From Chromobotia macracanthus (lineage: Eukaryota; Chordata; Actinopteri; Cypriniformes; Botiidae), in NCBI GenBank assembly GCA_036877525.1, contig JAZGTH010000088.1:1173501-1237500 (forward strand): a stretch of DNA of 64,000 nucleotides. The letters are read 5' to 3'. The notes under the pieces were generated by a model. That model worked only from the letters and a program-made list of their open reading frames with translations, was not told where the DNA came from and did no database searches. Shown here one piece after another: positions 1 to 10,940 of this stretch. The translations under genes were made by a program, and so were the position numbers. Position 1 is the first letter of the stretch. Each line of letters begins with the position of its first letter.

Positions 1-1199
1 GAATCTTGATTGTGAATGATTTTGAAAGTGGAGCTTCATTTAAAACCCATTTCATTTATTAACAGTTCACAATTAACCTTTCCTTGTTAGACACTGTATA
101 TGAGTAAAAGTGAAAACAACTACTACCTCATTCTTTGAAACGTTCGATCTGATGTTGACATGTAATTGGTTTCCTCCTTTAGACATTGTAAACGTTTTTT
201 TGTCTCAGACAAAACAATACAGTTTACGCAAGACCTTTCCAGTATTCACATGTTATGAGTGAGCTAAAGCCATGCGTGATATTGCCTGACTCCATCAAAG
301 TGAAACAAAGGTTACAGCAGCTGTATTCAAGGTCCTGATGATAAAGATCATACACCCATCTGCAGAACAGTCTCTGTCAGGTGAACATGTGGACGATGGG
401 TTGTGTCCCACTGATGACGTGATGACGCTCAAATAACTGCTGATCTTCTGGGATGTTTGCGGTTCTTTTCATTGTACTTCTGGGGCTCAAACAGAATCTT
501 AACATGGAACTCTTTGGATTTATCAGAATACCGTGCAAGGTATTTTTTTCTCTTCAAAATCTACAAACAGTCTAATGCACAGACAAATTGTAATCAAACA
601 ATATAAACAAACAAAATTTAATATAAGGATAGTGTAAAACAGTAATTGGATTTGAGAGTGTTTCATAATATAAAATTGGATACCATGACTTTAGGACTTG
701 AAAATAATATGAGAAGTTATTTCATTGATTGTTTTTTTTTCTTGTCTGTGAGAACACAGATCTGAAAATGTTTTGAGTCAGAAAAGATGCTGAGCAAATC
801 CAGAGCATCTGTTTATCTTCAAAACTGGTCTTATAACCTGAATTCATTTCCCAGTGAATGCCACCATTTATTAACTTACATTAGTGACTGACAAAAATGA
901 TTATGTTTCGGGCCTATAATTTCTATGTATTATTTGGGCATATTTAGTATCTTGAATATTTTTCACATCCTTGGTTTCTATACATATAAGCATATAGTTT
1001 GTTGTTATAATTATTATGTGTGTGTGTGCATACAAAGAAATATTTTCCTGTAGTTTTTAAAAGTGTTATTTTTGTGCTCTGTATATCTGGGCATATGAAT
1101 AGCTGTTGTATTGATTCCTGAGTTTGTTTAACAGCACTTAACAAAGATGCCAAACAGAACCAGAGCTGATGACAGCTAATCATTAACTAACTGTAAACG

Positions 1200-1648
1200 G
1201 GGTTTGACGATCACGTGATTTAAAGTAAGTGAAGAGCAAAGCAAAAGTGAAAGTAAAGTTTAAAATAGAGTTTAAAGTTGAATTCAGGTCGTGCACGTAA
1301 ACTGTAACAGGGTGTGTGTATACAACGCTGGTGTTAAACCTATTCACAAGATCCTGGTCTTTTTACATGTACATAAAGAGAGAGAGATTCATACAATTTC
1401 ATTGCCACTGCAGGACTGTTTATTCTGCAGCGGTAGTTCTGCACGCAGTCTGTAGATGTGCGCTGCGCGTCATGAACGCGCATTCGAGTAATTCATAATG
1501 CAGAAGAGAAGCGCGGTTATTATTCTGCTGCAAAACTTTCGGTTTCGTTCCTTTTCTGGATCTGTCTATCGTAACCTGTGAGGACAGACAATCTAGCGTC
1601 GCAGGACATCTGGGGACATCAGTTAGTCGACATCAAATCACAACTGCG
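1200..1648 (+). promoter_or_regulatory. socs1: Probable socs1 promoter and non-coding exon 1
   Basis: This stretch precedes a good splice donor (GCG|GTAAGT, GT at 1649-1650) and lies directly upstream of the socs1 coding exon. It contains a palindromic E-box TCACGTGA (1211-1218), an IRF-element-like AAAAGTGAAAGT (1243-1254, 11 of 12 to GAAASYGAAASY), and ACTTTCGGTTTC (1535-1546), a perfect reverse-strand match to the IRF element. SOCS1 is known to be induced by interferon through IRF1 and STAT1, so these sites make sense. The transcription start is not visible; exon 1 is inferred to end at 1648. GC and CpG content rises around 1430-1650. Confidence 0.55.
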
Positions 1649-2421
1649 GTAAGTCACACAGGGGTTTGAGACCTTCATCCACCTTCACCTTCAGCGTGTC
1701 GTTCTCAGTGTTTTCAGAGAGGCAGTGATAGGTGTAGTAATGCTTGTTTTAAACCACAGAAAAGTGCTGGAATTACATTAAAATAAAAGAGTGCTTTCGG
1801 CCCAACAACAAGGGAAAGCTTGTTTTTAAATTCCCTAAGATGTCACAGAAGATGTTGAGGAAATCCTATACGTGCTGGAGCTGCAACACCTGAATGTAAA
1901 GTTATGAAAGTTTTGTTAGATCACTTACAAATCATTACTGCTCAGTCTTCTGTGTTTTCAGTGTTTTACCAGTAGGTTTGTTTTCGGTTTAAAAATACAT
2001 TGTTTGTGCGAGTGCATTGGGGCTACAAAGAAGATAACCACTAAATCAGGACTTTTAATTATTATGAAATGAACTATTTGATAACATCATGTATGTACCA
2101 CTGTTAAATGGTTATAAACACCCTGAAAAAGGTCTTATGTAGTTCAAGTTATGCGTTTGTAGAACTTTTTAAATTACATTTACAATAGCTTGTCTTGAAC
2201 AAATATTTTTAACTGTCTATCAAATCCAAAATAAAAATCTTTTCTGTTGTTGTGTTAGTATTTGGTTCCACAGTTTCTTCTTTTTGTCAGATTCTTTTTT
2301 CAGTATTTTTGTGTTTTTTACAGCTCTACACTTGACATCACACTTTTCACCTGGACACACACCCACAGACTTTCTCATGTTCAGACAGGAGCTTTATCTG
2401 ACTCTTGTTTTTCTCTCTCAG
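1649..2421 (+). other. socs1: socs1 intron (5' UTR intron)
   Basis: The inferred intron runs from GTAAGT at 1649 to the acceptor TTTTTCTCTCTCAG ending at 2421. The single 5' UTR intron matches the usual SOCS1 structure of a non-coding first exon and one coding exon. No other gene is visible in it. Confidence 0.6.
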
Positions 2422-2442
2422 GCTGCACTGAATCAATCGTTT

Positions 2443-2472
2443 ATGCTTTGGGACAATGGAGGAATGTTATGA
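2443..2472 (+). promoter_or_regulatory. socs1 upstream ORF 1 (stop overlaps main start)
   Basis: ATG at 2443 opens a 9-codon uORF (MLWDNGGML) that ends with TGA at 2470-2472. This overlaps the main start codon (2469-2471) in an ATGA arrangement. A second ATG of the same frame lies at 2464. SOCS1 of mammals is known to be translationally repressed by upstream AUGs in its 5' UTR, so this is probably a regulatory uORF. Confidence 0.6.
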
Positions 2473-2506
2473 GTGGGATTCAGTCCAGAATGGTCCAGCA
2501 CAATGA
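2456..2506 (+). promoter_or_regulatory. socs1 upstream ORF 2 (overlaps main CDS)
   Basis: ATG at 2456 opens a 16-codon ORF in a third frame. It runs past the main start and stops at TGA 2504-2506. Ribosomes starting here would miss the SOCS1 start, so it should reduce translation. The main ATG and the in-frame Met8 (context CCAGAATGG) may be reached by leaky scanning. Confidence 0.5.
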
Positions 2507-3059
2507 CACAGATCTTACAGCTGTGCCACAAGGCCCATCGAAGACCACCAAGCTCCCGCCACCCTGTCCCATCACACCCACACACTTCCGGCCCTTTCGG
2601 CACCAGCAGGACTGCGAGCTCATCACCCAGGCGATGCATTACCTGACACAAAGTGGATTCTACTGGGGTCCCTTGGATGTGGATGAGGCTCACGCAATAC
2701 TGGCTAAACTCCCTCTTGGGACGTTTCTAATAAGAGACAGTATGCAGACCAATATTTTCTTCACTCTGAGCTATCAGGCCTCTGAGGGCCCGACAAGCGT
2801 GCGAGTGCTCCTTAAGGATGGGGCGTTCAGTTTAGCAGGCAGTAAACACACTTTCCCTTGCCTCTTTGCTCTTTTATCCTATTATATTACTTCTCCAAAA
2901 AGGAGCCTGAGTAAACCCTATCGCAGAGCTGTGCCACAGAGCCTACAGGAGCTGGCGAGGAGAGCTGTGGTGCTCACTTGTGGGAAAGACGGAATACAAC
3001 ATCTTCCACTGAGCAAAAAGTTTAAAGAATTTCTGTGGCTGTACCCCTTTAGTATCTGA
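2469..3059 (+). CDS. socs1: Suppressor of cytokine signaling 1
   Basis: A complete 196-residue protein in one exon; mammalian SOCS1 is about 211 aa. It binds and inhibits JAK kinases in the cytosol and recruits an elongin B/C-cullin 5 ubiquitin ligase, which ends interferon and cytokine signalling. Domains seen: a short proline-rich N-terminus; the kinase-inhibitory region THFRPFRHQQDC (about residues 38-49), the hallmark of SOCS1 and SOCS3; the extended SH2 segment and SH2 domain (about 50-143) with GFYWGPL and the phosphotyrosine-binding Arg in GTFLIRD (Arg89); and a SOCS box (about 158-196) with BC-box SLQELARRAVVLTCG and a LPLS Cul5-box-like motif, ending LYPFSI. I chose ATG 2469 because it lies in the exon after the acceptor at 2421; the longer open frame upstream begins inside the intron. 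Teleosts carry socs1a and socs1b; which one this is cannot be decided here. Confidence 0.95.
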   Translation: MSGIQSRMVQHNDTDLTAVPQGPSKTTKLPPPCPITPTHFRPFRHQQDCELITQAMHYLTQSGFYWGPLDVDEAHAILAKLPLGTFLIRDSMQTNIFFTLSYQASEGPTSVRVLLKDGAFSLAGSKHTFPCLFALLSYYITSPKRSLSKPYRRAVPQSLQELARRAVVLTCGKDGIQHLPLSKKFKEFLWLYPFSI

Positions 3060-4130
3060 ATATGCCTTGTTAGAATGCAGATGTTACAGCTCGTCACAGT
3101 TCGTCAATTTAAGGCAGCAAAGTCTTTTTACAGTGTGGTATTCAGAATATAGCCTGATGTGTACAGGGACAGTCACTACAAACTGTTTTATATGAAATAC
3201 ACAGATACACGATAAACCATTTCATACAGTGATACAGGTTAGTGCTTTACATGTGATACTTCAGTAAGTATTGAATGTCTTTATATAAGAATGTAAAACA
3301 TGAGTTTAGATCACACACATGACTGGTAACTTCCAATATCAGTATAAACAGAATATTTTTAACATTGGTACAAATATACAAGATATAACATATGCAATCT
3401 GTAGTTTGTATTTTATGGCAATGTCTGCTATGCAGAATTTCGAAGCATTTCACCTTCAGACTAGTTAATATTTTACTAGTTTGATGTTAAACTTACAGTG
3501 ATTAGCCTTTTTACAATAGTTTTACAATTTACATTATTTATTTCATTCATTTGATGTTTTAGAGTATCAGTTCATTAATCTTACTGTAATGTCCTCAGTT
3601 TCTCTTTTACTTGTTTTTTGAACCACTAGTTGGTAGTTTGTAATCTTACCCAACCAGGAATCCTAGAAACCACTTGTATGGTACAAAGAAACAGCCCTCA
3701 GGGGAAATAAACATGAATGAACAATGAAATGTGTTATGTATCCATCAGCTCCTGCCATGAATGAGCAAAATAACAATCATCAGCAGATGAACCCGATTTT
3801 TAAAAAACTATGATGTTACTTTTTATGGAATGAAATGAGAACACATAACTGGACTAACCATTTAGAAGAGCCGCAGGACTGAAGAACATATGGTGTGCTT
3901 ACATGTCAGACTATGTTGAATTTACTATGTAATTGTTTATCATTTTATTTTCCCATTACCCTGGTCTGGATAGTTTTATTCAGTTAATTTCGATAGCTGT
4001 GAATGGTGGTAGAAGGATTTTTTAAAAATGTATTTATTTAATTTCTTACAAACCTAAGCTGTAGTTACAAATACGATAAGTCACTTGAACAATCATCCAC
4101 TGGACTACTGGCCGCTGAAAATACAATAAA
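3060..4130 (+). other. socs1: socs1 3' UTR with candidate polyadenylation signals
   Basis: This AT-rich sequence follows the stop. AATAAA occurs at 3706-3711 and at 4125-4130; the latter may be the main signal. ATTTATTT-type AU-rich motifs occur near 3535 and 4030, consistent with the short-lived mRNA expected for a cytokine feedback inhibitor. The end is inferred. Confidence 0.45.
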
Positions 4131-4699
4131 GCGTGTAAGACAAACCCTGTGACCTGAGACATAAGAGTTTTAATGTAGTCAGAACCGGATCCAAATATCG
4201 CAACATGAATGTATCAAAAGTTGCTTTTTTATTCAGCTCAGAATCTAACTACAGGTCCATTATAGTGCACTGTAACTGAAAGAGATTCTCCTCACAGTGA
4301 AAATCTGGTATATCTAGACAAGCCCAAACAGTTTTAGGTTATAAGAACATTAAATATGATTAAATATGATTTTGTATAATATTATAGGAGTTCTCTGCTT
4401 CAGTTGTTCACCAGTAGGTATTTCAACAGGTCTGGCTTTGTTGTGCTTTGTTTGTTGCACTTAGAAAGAACTGAAAGCGAATAAAGAGCCCATCTGCACT
4501 CAGGCAAAAAACACATTTCTTTTCAGGATTTGTACTTTCAATAGTAAATTAATGTTCAACTTAAATTTTTAAAATGGTGAGTTTACATATCTGACATAAG
4601 TTGCACTGAAATGGTATGATTACAGTGTTAAAATTCTATTAAATGTTAAAAATTCTATTGCATTATTATAAGAACTTTTATTCATAGAGTTTGTATTCT

Positions 4700-4822
4700 T
4701 TCTTGTTAGCAGAATAAAGGTTGTGGGTTCAACATACTGATTAAATGTATAACTTGAATGCAAGTGTAACACTGTCAGGTTGAATTAAAGTGTCTGCCAT
4801 AAGAAATGCAGAAATGCAAATG
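4700..4822 (+). mobile_element. Degenerate tRNA-derived SINE remnant
   Basis: The order GTTAGCA..GGTTGTGGGTTCAACATACTGATTAAATGTATAACTTGAATGCA..GTGTCTGCCATAAG follows the clear SINE at 5942 but is eroded. The A-box end is missing. Called by similarity within the window only. Confidence 0.5.
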
Positions 4823-5941
4823 TGTACAGGTACGGAGGGCGGGGCCAGCTGATTGCATGTCATTATGGATAATGAAAAACAGAGAAATGTTTTGAATTAG
4901 GAATTGGAAATGGCAAAATACTAGAGGAAAAACAAACCCACTTGAGTGAAATATGAGCATCCCAGTGAGCAACATCTGAACATTGTAAAGTCCACCATGT
5001 GTTTATCGTAGCCCAAGCATTAGCCAGATGCTTTTAGCTAAAGTGGCTTAAAGTGCTCTCAGGGAATACATCTGACCAGTTAGTTCATTATGTGATCTCT
5101 GGAAATCCAACCCACGGTCCTGTCTTTACTGACTGGAACATTACTGTGCAGGCAGACGTAGATTTTAATAAAGTAATCTGTATTGGTTTACTTTTCTTAG
5201 TAACTTACCCAACACTCTATTTAGGTCACTATGGTACTTTACTGAAACTGAAAGAGATCTGTTCAAGTCTGCATGGAAATACACAGTTTAAAAGAATCCT
5301 GTGATCTGGAAACTAGTCAGAAGTTGTGACTTTCATTTCTTAGAAATTTCACATCTGGAGCATGTGTCAGTCATGAATGCTCTTAGTTTCATGTCTGTCA
5401 CAACAGTTTCTTAGAAGAAATTAAGCTGATTAAAGATGTTATTATCTGTCTATAAGCCAACGATTCGTTACACCCTTTGTCCGCCCAGGATTCATTAAAT
5501 GGAGGGTTTGCCCTGTTCAGACAGTATCTAGCAGTAGAAACTAGCTTTTGTTATAGGGAAGGTTTTAAAAATATGGGTGTACATTTGCTACAACGAGGTG
5601 TTTCTTTCTAAACTGTTGACCCATCAGGTTAAATTTACCTTTGAGTCAATGTGAGTCAAAAAGATGACGTAAACAATTTACACACTAGTGCATAAACAAT
5701 TCACAGATACTAAAGCATGCTGTTTACCATGTATCTTTACTGTACTGTATTATTACTTCACAATGACTTTCTGTTACCTCAGGATCAACTCTAAAATTCA
5801 ACTTCTCAAGAGTTTACTCAGCAAATACACTTCTAAACTTCCTTATACATTCTGATTCTATAAGCACAACTTACAGAGAAACAAGAAAAGCTCTCCAGCA
5901 GAAGCAGAATGACCTTATAGAACTTATTGAAGAGTCTGCTA

Positions 5942-6100
5942 GTGTTCCTGTAGCTCAATTGCTAGAGCATTGTGTTAGCAACACAAAAGGTAGTGGGTTT
6001 GATTCCCAGGGAACACACATACTGACCAAACGTGTAGCATACTGAACACAGTGTAAGTTGCTTTGGATAAAAGTGTCTGCCAAATGCATTAACGTGAATG
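5942..6100 (+). mobile_element. tRNA-derived SINE
   Basis: A tRNA-like head has an A-box-like TAGCTCAATTGCTAGAG (5951-5967) and a B-box-like GGTTTGATTCC (5996-6006). It is followed by a tail with GTAAGTTGCTTTGGATAAA and GTGTCTGCCAAATGCAT, a tail widespread in fish SINEs. A second copy lies at 21319. It is a retroposed element, not a tRNA gene: the acceptor-stem pairing and the extra 3' region do not fit a functional tRNA. Confidence 0.85.
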
Positions 6101-7463
6101 TTTCTTGAATAGCATGAATTGATATTTGGATGAACTTAGAATAGTTGACTCATGATGATGACATCTGAGTAAAAAATGTTCTATTAAGGAAGTGTTTGTT
6201 CCAGTATATCTTGACTAAAAACAAGTGTAGTAGGTTTTTTCCCCTTATAATAATAGTGACAGTGTTGTATGCGAGTTTACATGATTGTTCGGTAAGTCAT
6301 GCTCACAAGGCATGTGTGATGGCTTTTGATAACAAGTATTAATTTTAGTTTTGATAAGTCTACAATAATATTAACGTACAAATACTGACAGTAAAAATTA
6401 CATCTCCATTGTTGTGTGTGTTTGTTTTTCTTTGGTTAGAGGTAGAGGTTGTGTGTCTGTACATGTTTTGGGTGTTAATTGTTTTGCTTGGCTTCTTCAA
6501 CAATTGGCTTTTTCAGACAGGCAGACAGTGGACCAATTCTCTGAGCTGAATCCCTGATCGTGGCATTTTGCCAAAAACCTCTGAAGGACTGGTTTCACCA
6601 GATACTGCGATTTATCAGCAAATCAGAAACAAAAGCTACATGTTACTGTACATACAGTATACATCAAGACAGTCAATTAGCTCTGTCTCTGTTTTTCTAA
6701 GATGGCAACGGCAGGTTGTCTGACAGCCTGAACAAGATGTAACCTGGTATTAATATAATTAACTTAGTAAGTAACTTAATATTGTGCCGTATTCTTGCTC
6801 TTTTAAAGATTTTCAGACTGTGTATATACAGTGTGTGTGTTTATGTTGTAGTGATTACAGATCAGTGAATGTTACGTAACGTCATTTGCATAAATATCAC
6901 ATGAGATTTGTCTACATAAATAGCTGTCTGTGTCAAGACAATGTGAATGCCTCCAATATTCAAAACATGTCTGATTAAAGTCCTTTATTCTTACACACTA
7001 TTTAAATCAAACCGAGGATTAAAATGGATCATCTACATCTGTTTTTTTCTATTTCTGTGACGTTCTCACTGTTTTAAAATGTTTCTGGAAGAAGAAGTAA
7101 ATAGTTTAGAGGAATAACACAGAGAACGTATTTCGTTGTGTGACTCTAACACAGATGAATAATCAGAAGAATAATCTGCCTTCATATAACTCAGGAAGAT
7201 GTCTTCTGAAGTGAAGTACCGTTTAGTCTGGTGCCCTCCTGTGGATCGGGGTTGTAATGGTTTGGTATTTGTCAGAGGGGAATTTGAGGCTAAATGTGCA
7301 TTATAAGGACAAACCTAATACAACAACTACACAGTAATAATGTGACATTGATGTTGCAGAATAAACACAGAGTGAAATGAAGAGCTTAACTGACTGATAA
7401 ATGAGAAGCGCTTTTCTTAAACCCATTACAAACTCTCGACTGGGTTTCCACACCAGCTCACAG

Positions 7464-7620
7464 CTGCAGGTTGTAAGAACGTTCCCCTGACGTTTAACAA
7501 TAACATTAAAATGTCGTTTCAATGTTCTAGCTTTGCTCAAATCATCCAGTTCAGACGTTGCATTAACATCTTTTAAACGTTGCACTAACGTTTCAGAAAT
7601 AACGTCTTTGTTTAAATGAT
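7464..7620 (+). mobile_element. MITE-like repeat, family 'GTTGTAAGAACGTT', left part
   Basis: GCAGGTTGTAAGAACGTTCC followed by AACGTT-rich sequence matches the left part of the repeat seen in full at 41747. The matching right part lies at 8500-8590, so about 0.9 kb may separate two halves of one element. Confidence 0.55.
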
Positions 7621-7639
7621 GGCTACTGGCTGAGCGGGC

Positions 7640-7890
7640 TAGGAGGCGGGGCCTCCATAACCGCCACAACTAGTTCACCAATCAGGATGGGCAGTAAGAC
7701 TAGGTTCATTGTCCATTGGATGTGAAGAACTGTCACTCACCTGCAGTGTAAGCAGTTAAAATGAGTGTCTGAAAGCGGCCCCGCCCCCCGCATACTGAGG
7801 ACACTGAGCGACTCACCTGATGACGTCAAAGCGAGTGGAGAACGCACAGCTCGTGTGTGAGTTGACGTCATGTTCTCATTGTGATGGATT
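7640..7890. promoter_or_regulatory. Orphan GC-rich promoter-like segment with two CREs
   Basis: A small GC- and CpG-rich patch in AT-rich DNA. It carries GGCGGGGCC near 7654, a CCAAT box (7678-7682, ACCAATCAG), a GC box CCGCCCCC (from 7781) and two perfect palindromic CREs TGACGTCA at 7821-7828 and 7863-7870. This is a typical layout for a small promoter, possibly bidirectional. I see no convincing ORF on either strand: the 122-codon minus frame covering part of it has no recognisable domain and starts at TTG. A non-coding RNA promoter or an enhancer are both possible. Confidence 0.45.
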
Positions 7891-8419
7891 ATTAAAACTT
7901 ATTCTGTTTTTGTGTTATTCTGACAGATCATTGTGTGCCGGTTCACTGAGAGTTCAAACACCATGAATGGGAGCTGAGAGACCGTACAGATGCATCACAT
8001 GACCCTCACACTTCTACAGAAGAGTCTGCACAGAGTCTGCAGAAGAGCAAACACAAACACATGACTTATTACTGCAAAAGTGCTTCAGCCATATTGATGG
8101 ATCAATATTGCTTCAGCAGGAAGGGAAATTGTGTCCATATACAGCTAGAAAAATGACCCATGTTTTACTGTTTAAAGTAGGCAAAACTGTTTGTTATAAA
8201 TACTGGCCGGTGTTTTACTGTAAATAAATGACTTATCAAACAACTGTCAAACAATCTTGGGTGATTTAGTCAGTATGTTTTTGTGCATAATTTCTAATAA
8301 AATTATAATCTTAAACTTACTAAAGGTTACATTTTAAAGTAATGATTAAAAACATAATTTACTGTGCAAATCATTTTTTACAGTGCACTATAGCTATACT
8401 ATATTGACACTATATTGAC

Positions 8420-8492
8420 ATGAGGGGAGGAGGCCGCAGGGCCTCCAATTAAAATTTTGCCTAGAGCCTCCAAATGTCTAGAACCGGCCCTG
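8420..8492 (+). repeat. Fragment of dispersed repeat
   Basis: GGCCGCAGGGCCTCCAATT..GCCTCCAAATG..AGAACCGGCCCTG resembles the ends of fish DNA-transposon remnants in which GGGCCC-type segments flank AT-rich cores. Only a fragment is present, and the identification is from general pattern. Confidence 0.35.
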
Positions 8493-8499
8493 TGTATAC

Positions 8500-8590
8500 C
8501 GTTAAAACATTTTACTAATTGTTCAAGAATGTTTTTTGATAACTTTAAGAGAACATATTAACGAGAACGTTAGCCAATGTTCTGGGTAGC
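8500..8590 (+). mobile_element. MITE-like repeat, family 'GTTGTAAGAACGTT', right part
   Basis: ACATTTTACTAATTG..GATAACTTTAAGAGAACA..AACGTTAGCCAATGTTCTG matches the right end of the copies at 15278, 41747 and 58055. Confidence 0.6.
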
Positions 8591-9001
8591 TCATGGCTCT
8601 TGACTCTGAATCGCTATGGTTGTGAGAGTGAAAGAGACAGTGTTTATATATGTTATGTTTCTGCTGTACTCGGTCGGTGTGGTCTCACAGATGGCATTAG
8701 TGTATTATTGCACATATGATTCTCTGTGTGTCTGTCTGTGTGTTACGCAGATCAGTCCATCTGTTACCTCTCTTTCTTGTCCATTTTGTCTTTTCCTGCT
8801 CATTCGTGTTAGTCTGTTTGTTCATTCTCATGTCTGTTTGTTTGCCAGACGTATTTTTTGTTCCCTGCATCTCTTAGAACAATATTTGCTTCTTAAGATA
8901 GTAGCCAATGGTGTTTTATCACTCCCCGTCCTCCACTTGTTCTCTGTTTTGGATTTTCAGGTTCCAGTATATGCAGATATACTGTCAGCAGTCATTCTCA
9001 T

Positions 9002-9024
9002 GAGAGAGAGAGAGAGAGAGAGAG
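9002..9024. repeat. (GA)n microsatellite
   Basis: Uninterrupted GA dinucleotide run of 23 nt. Confidence 0.9.
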
Positions 9025-10918
9025 TCACTGAGAACAGACAGTGAAGGGAATACCTGTAGACTTGGAGACCGCAGTGTAGAAAATGTGGTTTGACACAAGG
9101 GGTCTGTAATACCTGGAGAGCTGTCTGTTAGATTTCCTATTTATGGCAACAGGATGTGACACCCCCCCAGAAATACGTGATTTGAACTCTGCCATCTTTG
9201 CTCCTGATGGCTCATGGACACTCAGTACTATAGTCAGTTTGAGCTCAGTTTTGAGCCAGTCACATTAGCTGCAGATGTATGTGACTTTCTGTATCCCCCT
9301 GGTGTTGCTGGAAATTAGGTCATGAGAACATTAATTGCTGATTTCTCCAAGAACATGTATGAACTTTGACCGTGTGGTTTGAATCTGTCAGATCTGTGCT
9401 TTTTCACAAACTCTTGTGACTTTAGACTCAGTAACAGTGTCTGAGGCCTGCAAGTATCTGCATTAGCTCAGAAAGTTACTCACGGTCTCTTGACTCAGAC
9501 TTTAGCTGAAGACGTATGGTGAGTCACGTCTCTACAGGCTGCACGATAACTTTGCTGCTATTTGCAGCTCACTAACAATGTGCAGCAAAAATCATGAACT
9601 ACACAACCTAACTTTTTTTGAAAACTGTTTTAACTATGAATGAATGGAATATAGATCATATATTGTAGGTCTGTATTTCTCATTTAATACAGAATCAGCA
9701 ACACAATGTTAACTTGCAATTGCAAAAACTATTTAATCTTATCTACAGTTATTTATCCACTGTATCAAAAAGATATGTTGATAACAGACAATTGACACCA
9801 TGTAAAAGTACATAGACTACACCACAAGGTTTATATTTAATTCATAGAAGGTAGTATGGTGTATAAAAGGTGTATGTGAAGGTTGCTAGATGGCCACAAC
9901 AATCCAAAAGAAACCTTTACATTTAAACCTGTAATTTGTAAACAGTGTGTATTTCATTGATTCAGATTTGTTTACCCAAAGCCCTATAATTTAGTTCTAC
10001 TCCCAACTTTTATTTCACATAAATTCCTCAAGCTTTACGGACAGTACAGTCATTATGTGATGGAATTAGATTTTAAGGCTATGCCTGTTGTGTGTTATGG
10101 TACGTCTGATACGTGTTATATCATGTGGATGTGTAACATGACATTTGTGTATGTTGAGTTGGTAGATCAGAGCTGGAGAAGGGCTGAACGCTTTGAGAAA
10201 TAAACTGACCCACTCTGATATCTTAAGTAGGTTATAAAGTAGAACCAAGTCACACAAAGCAGAGCTCTACTGAATCTGCCACATGATAAAAAATACACTG
10301 GCATATAAAAGACCAAGCTGGGCTTTTATTATTTATTTTTCTATTTAAACTGAGAAAACACAAATATTAGGATCTAAAGTATAACACAAGAGACAAATAA
10401 GATGTGAAGGAAAAACATGTAATATTTTGCACATCTAGGTCACTAATCAAATGTAAAGAAATGGCTTTATTAAATAACAGTAAATTACAGGTTTAAATCC
10501 TTCATAGCAAATGTCAGAGGCATTGAAGCACACAAGATGCTCTTTGGAACATTTTCAGCTCATGCTGAGATCATCAGATTCTGCACAAACTTTTGATGCC
10601 AGATTGAGTGCACGTTGCCATTAAAGCGAAGCTTTAATTCATGTCAAATCTTCAGTTCATCCAAATGATGCTAACACAATTTTTATTTACAGATTATAAC
10701 ATAGAAGCCCTTCATTACCAGTCTCAGATGTTCAGACCCACTGCAGATATACACAAAAATTTTCCAATATGTAGGAAAGTTGTGACATGCACAAAGATAA
10801 ACAGACATACAGGAAGTGATCTTATCATGTTATACACCTCAACAGACACATAAAAAGAAGGTTCATGTACTGTATGGACATGAATGAAATGTGAAGTTAA
10901 GTAGTGGAATAAAGGCAG

Positions 10919-10940
10919 TGTGTGTGTGTGTGTGTGTGTG
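10919..10940. repeat. (TG)11 microsatellite
   Basis: Uninterrupted TG run of 22 nt. Confidence 0.9.

Larger units (their letters stand above)
4131..7620. other. Intergenic region with degenerate repeats
   Basis: No gene is visible; the small open frames here lack domains, splice context or coding character. The region contains a probable decayed SINE (about 4700-4822), a clear SINE (5942-6100) and the left part of a MITE-like repeat (7464-7620), listed separately. The rest is ordinary AT-rich DNA. Confidence 0.6.

Noticed and set aside
2262..2468. N-terminal extension of the socs1 frame upstream of ATG 2469
   Set aside because: It begins at TTG and crosses the intron and its acceptor (2421); no upstream in-frame ATG lies in the exon.
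5942..6010. tRNA gene
   Set aside because: A and B boxes are present, but the copy is followed by the SINE tail and has a decayed cloverleaf; a similar copy at 21319 confirms a retroposon.
7301..7669. 122-codon minus-strand ORF in the CRE segment
   Set aside because: Starts at TTG, has no recognisable domain, and runs into MITE sequence.
8616..9044. 142-codon ORF
   Set aside because: Low-complexity CT/TG-rich sequence ending in an (AG)n microsatellite; no homology or splice context.
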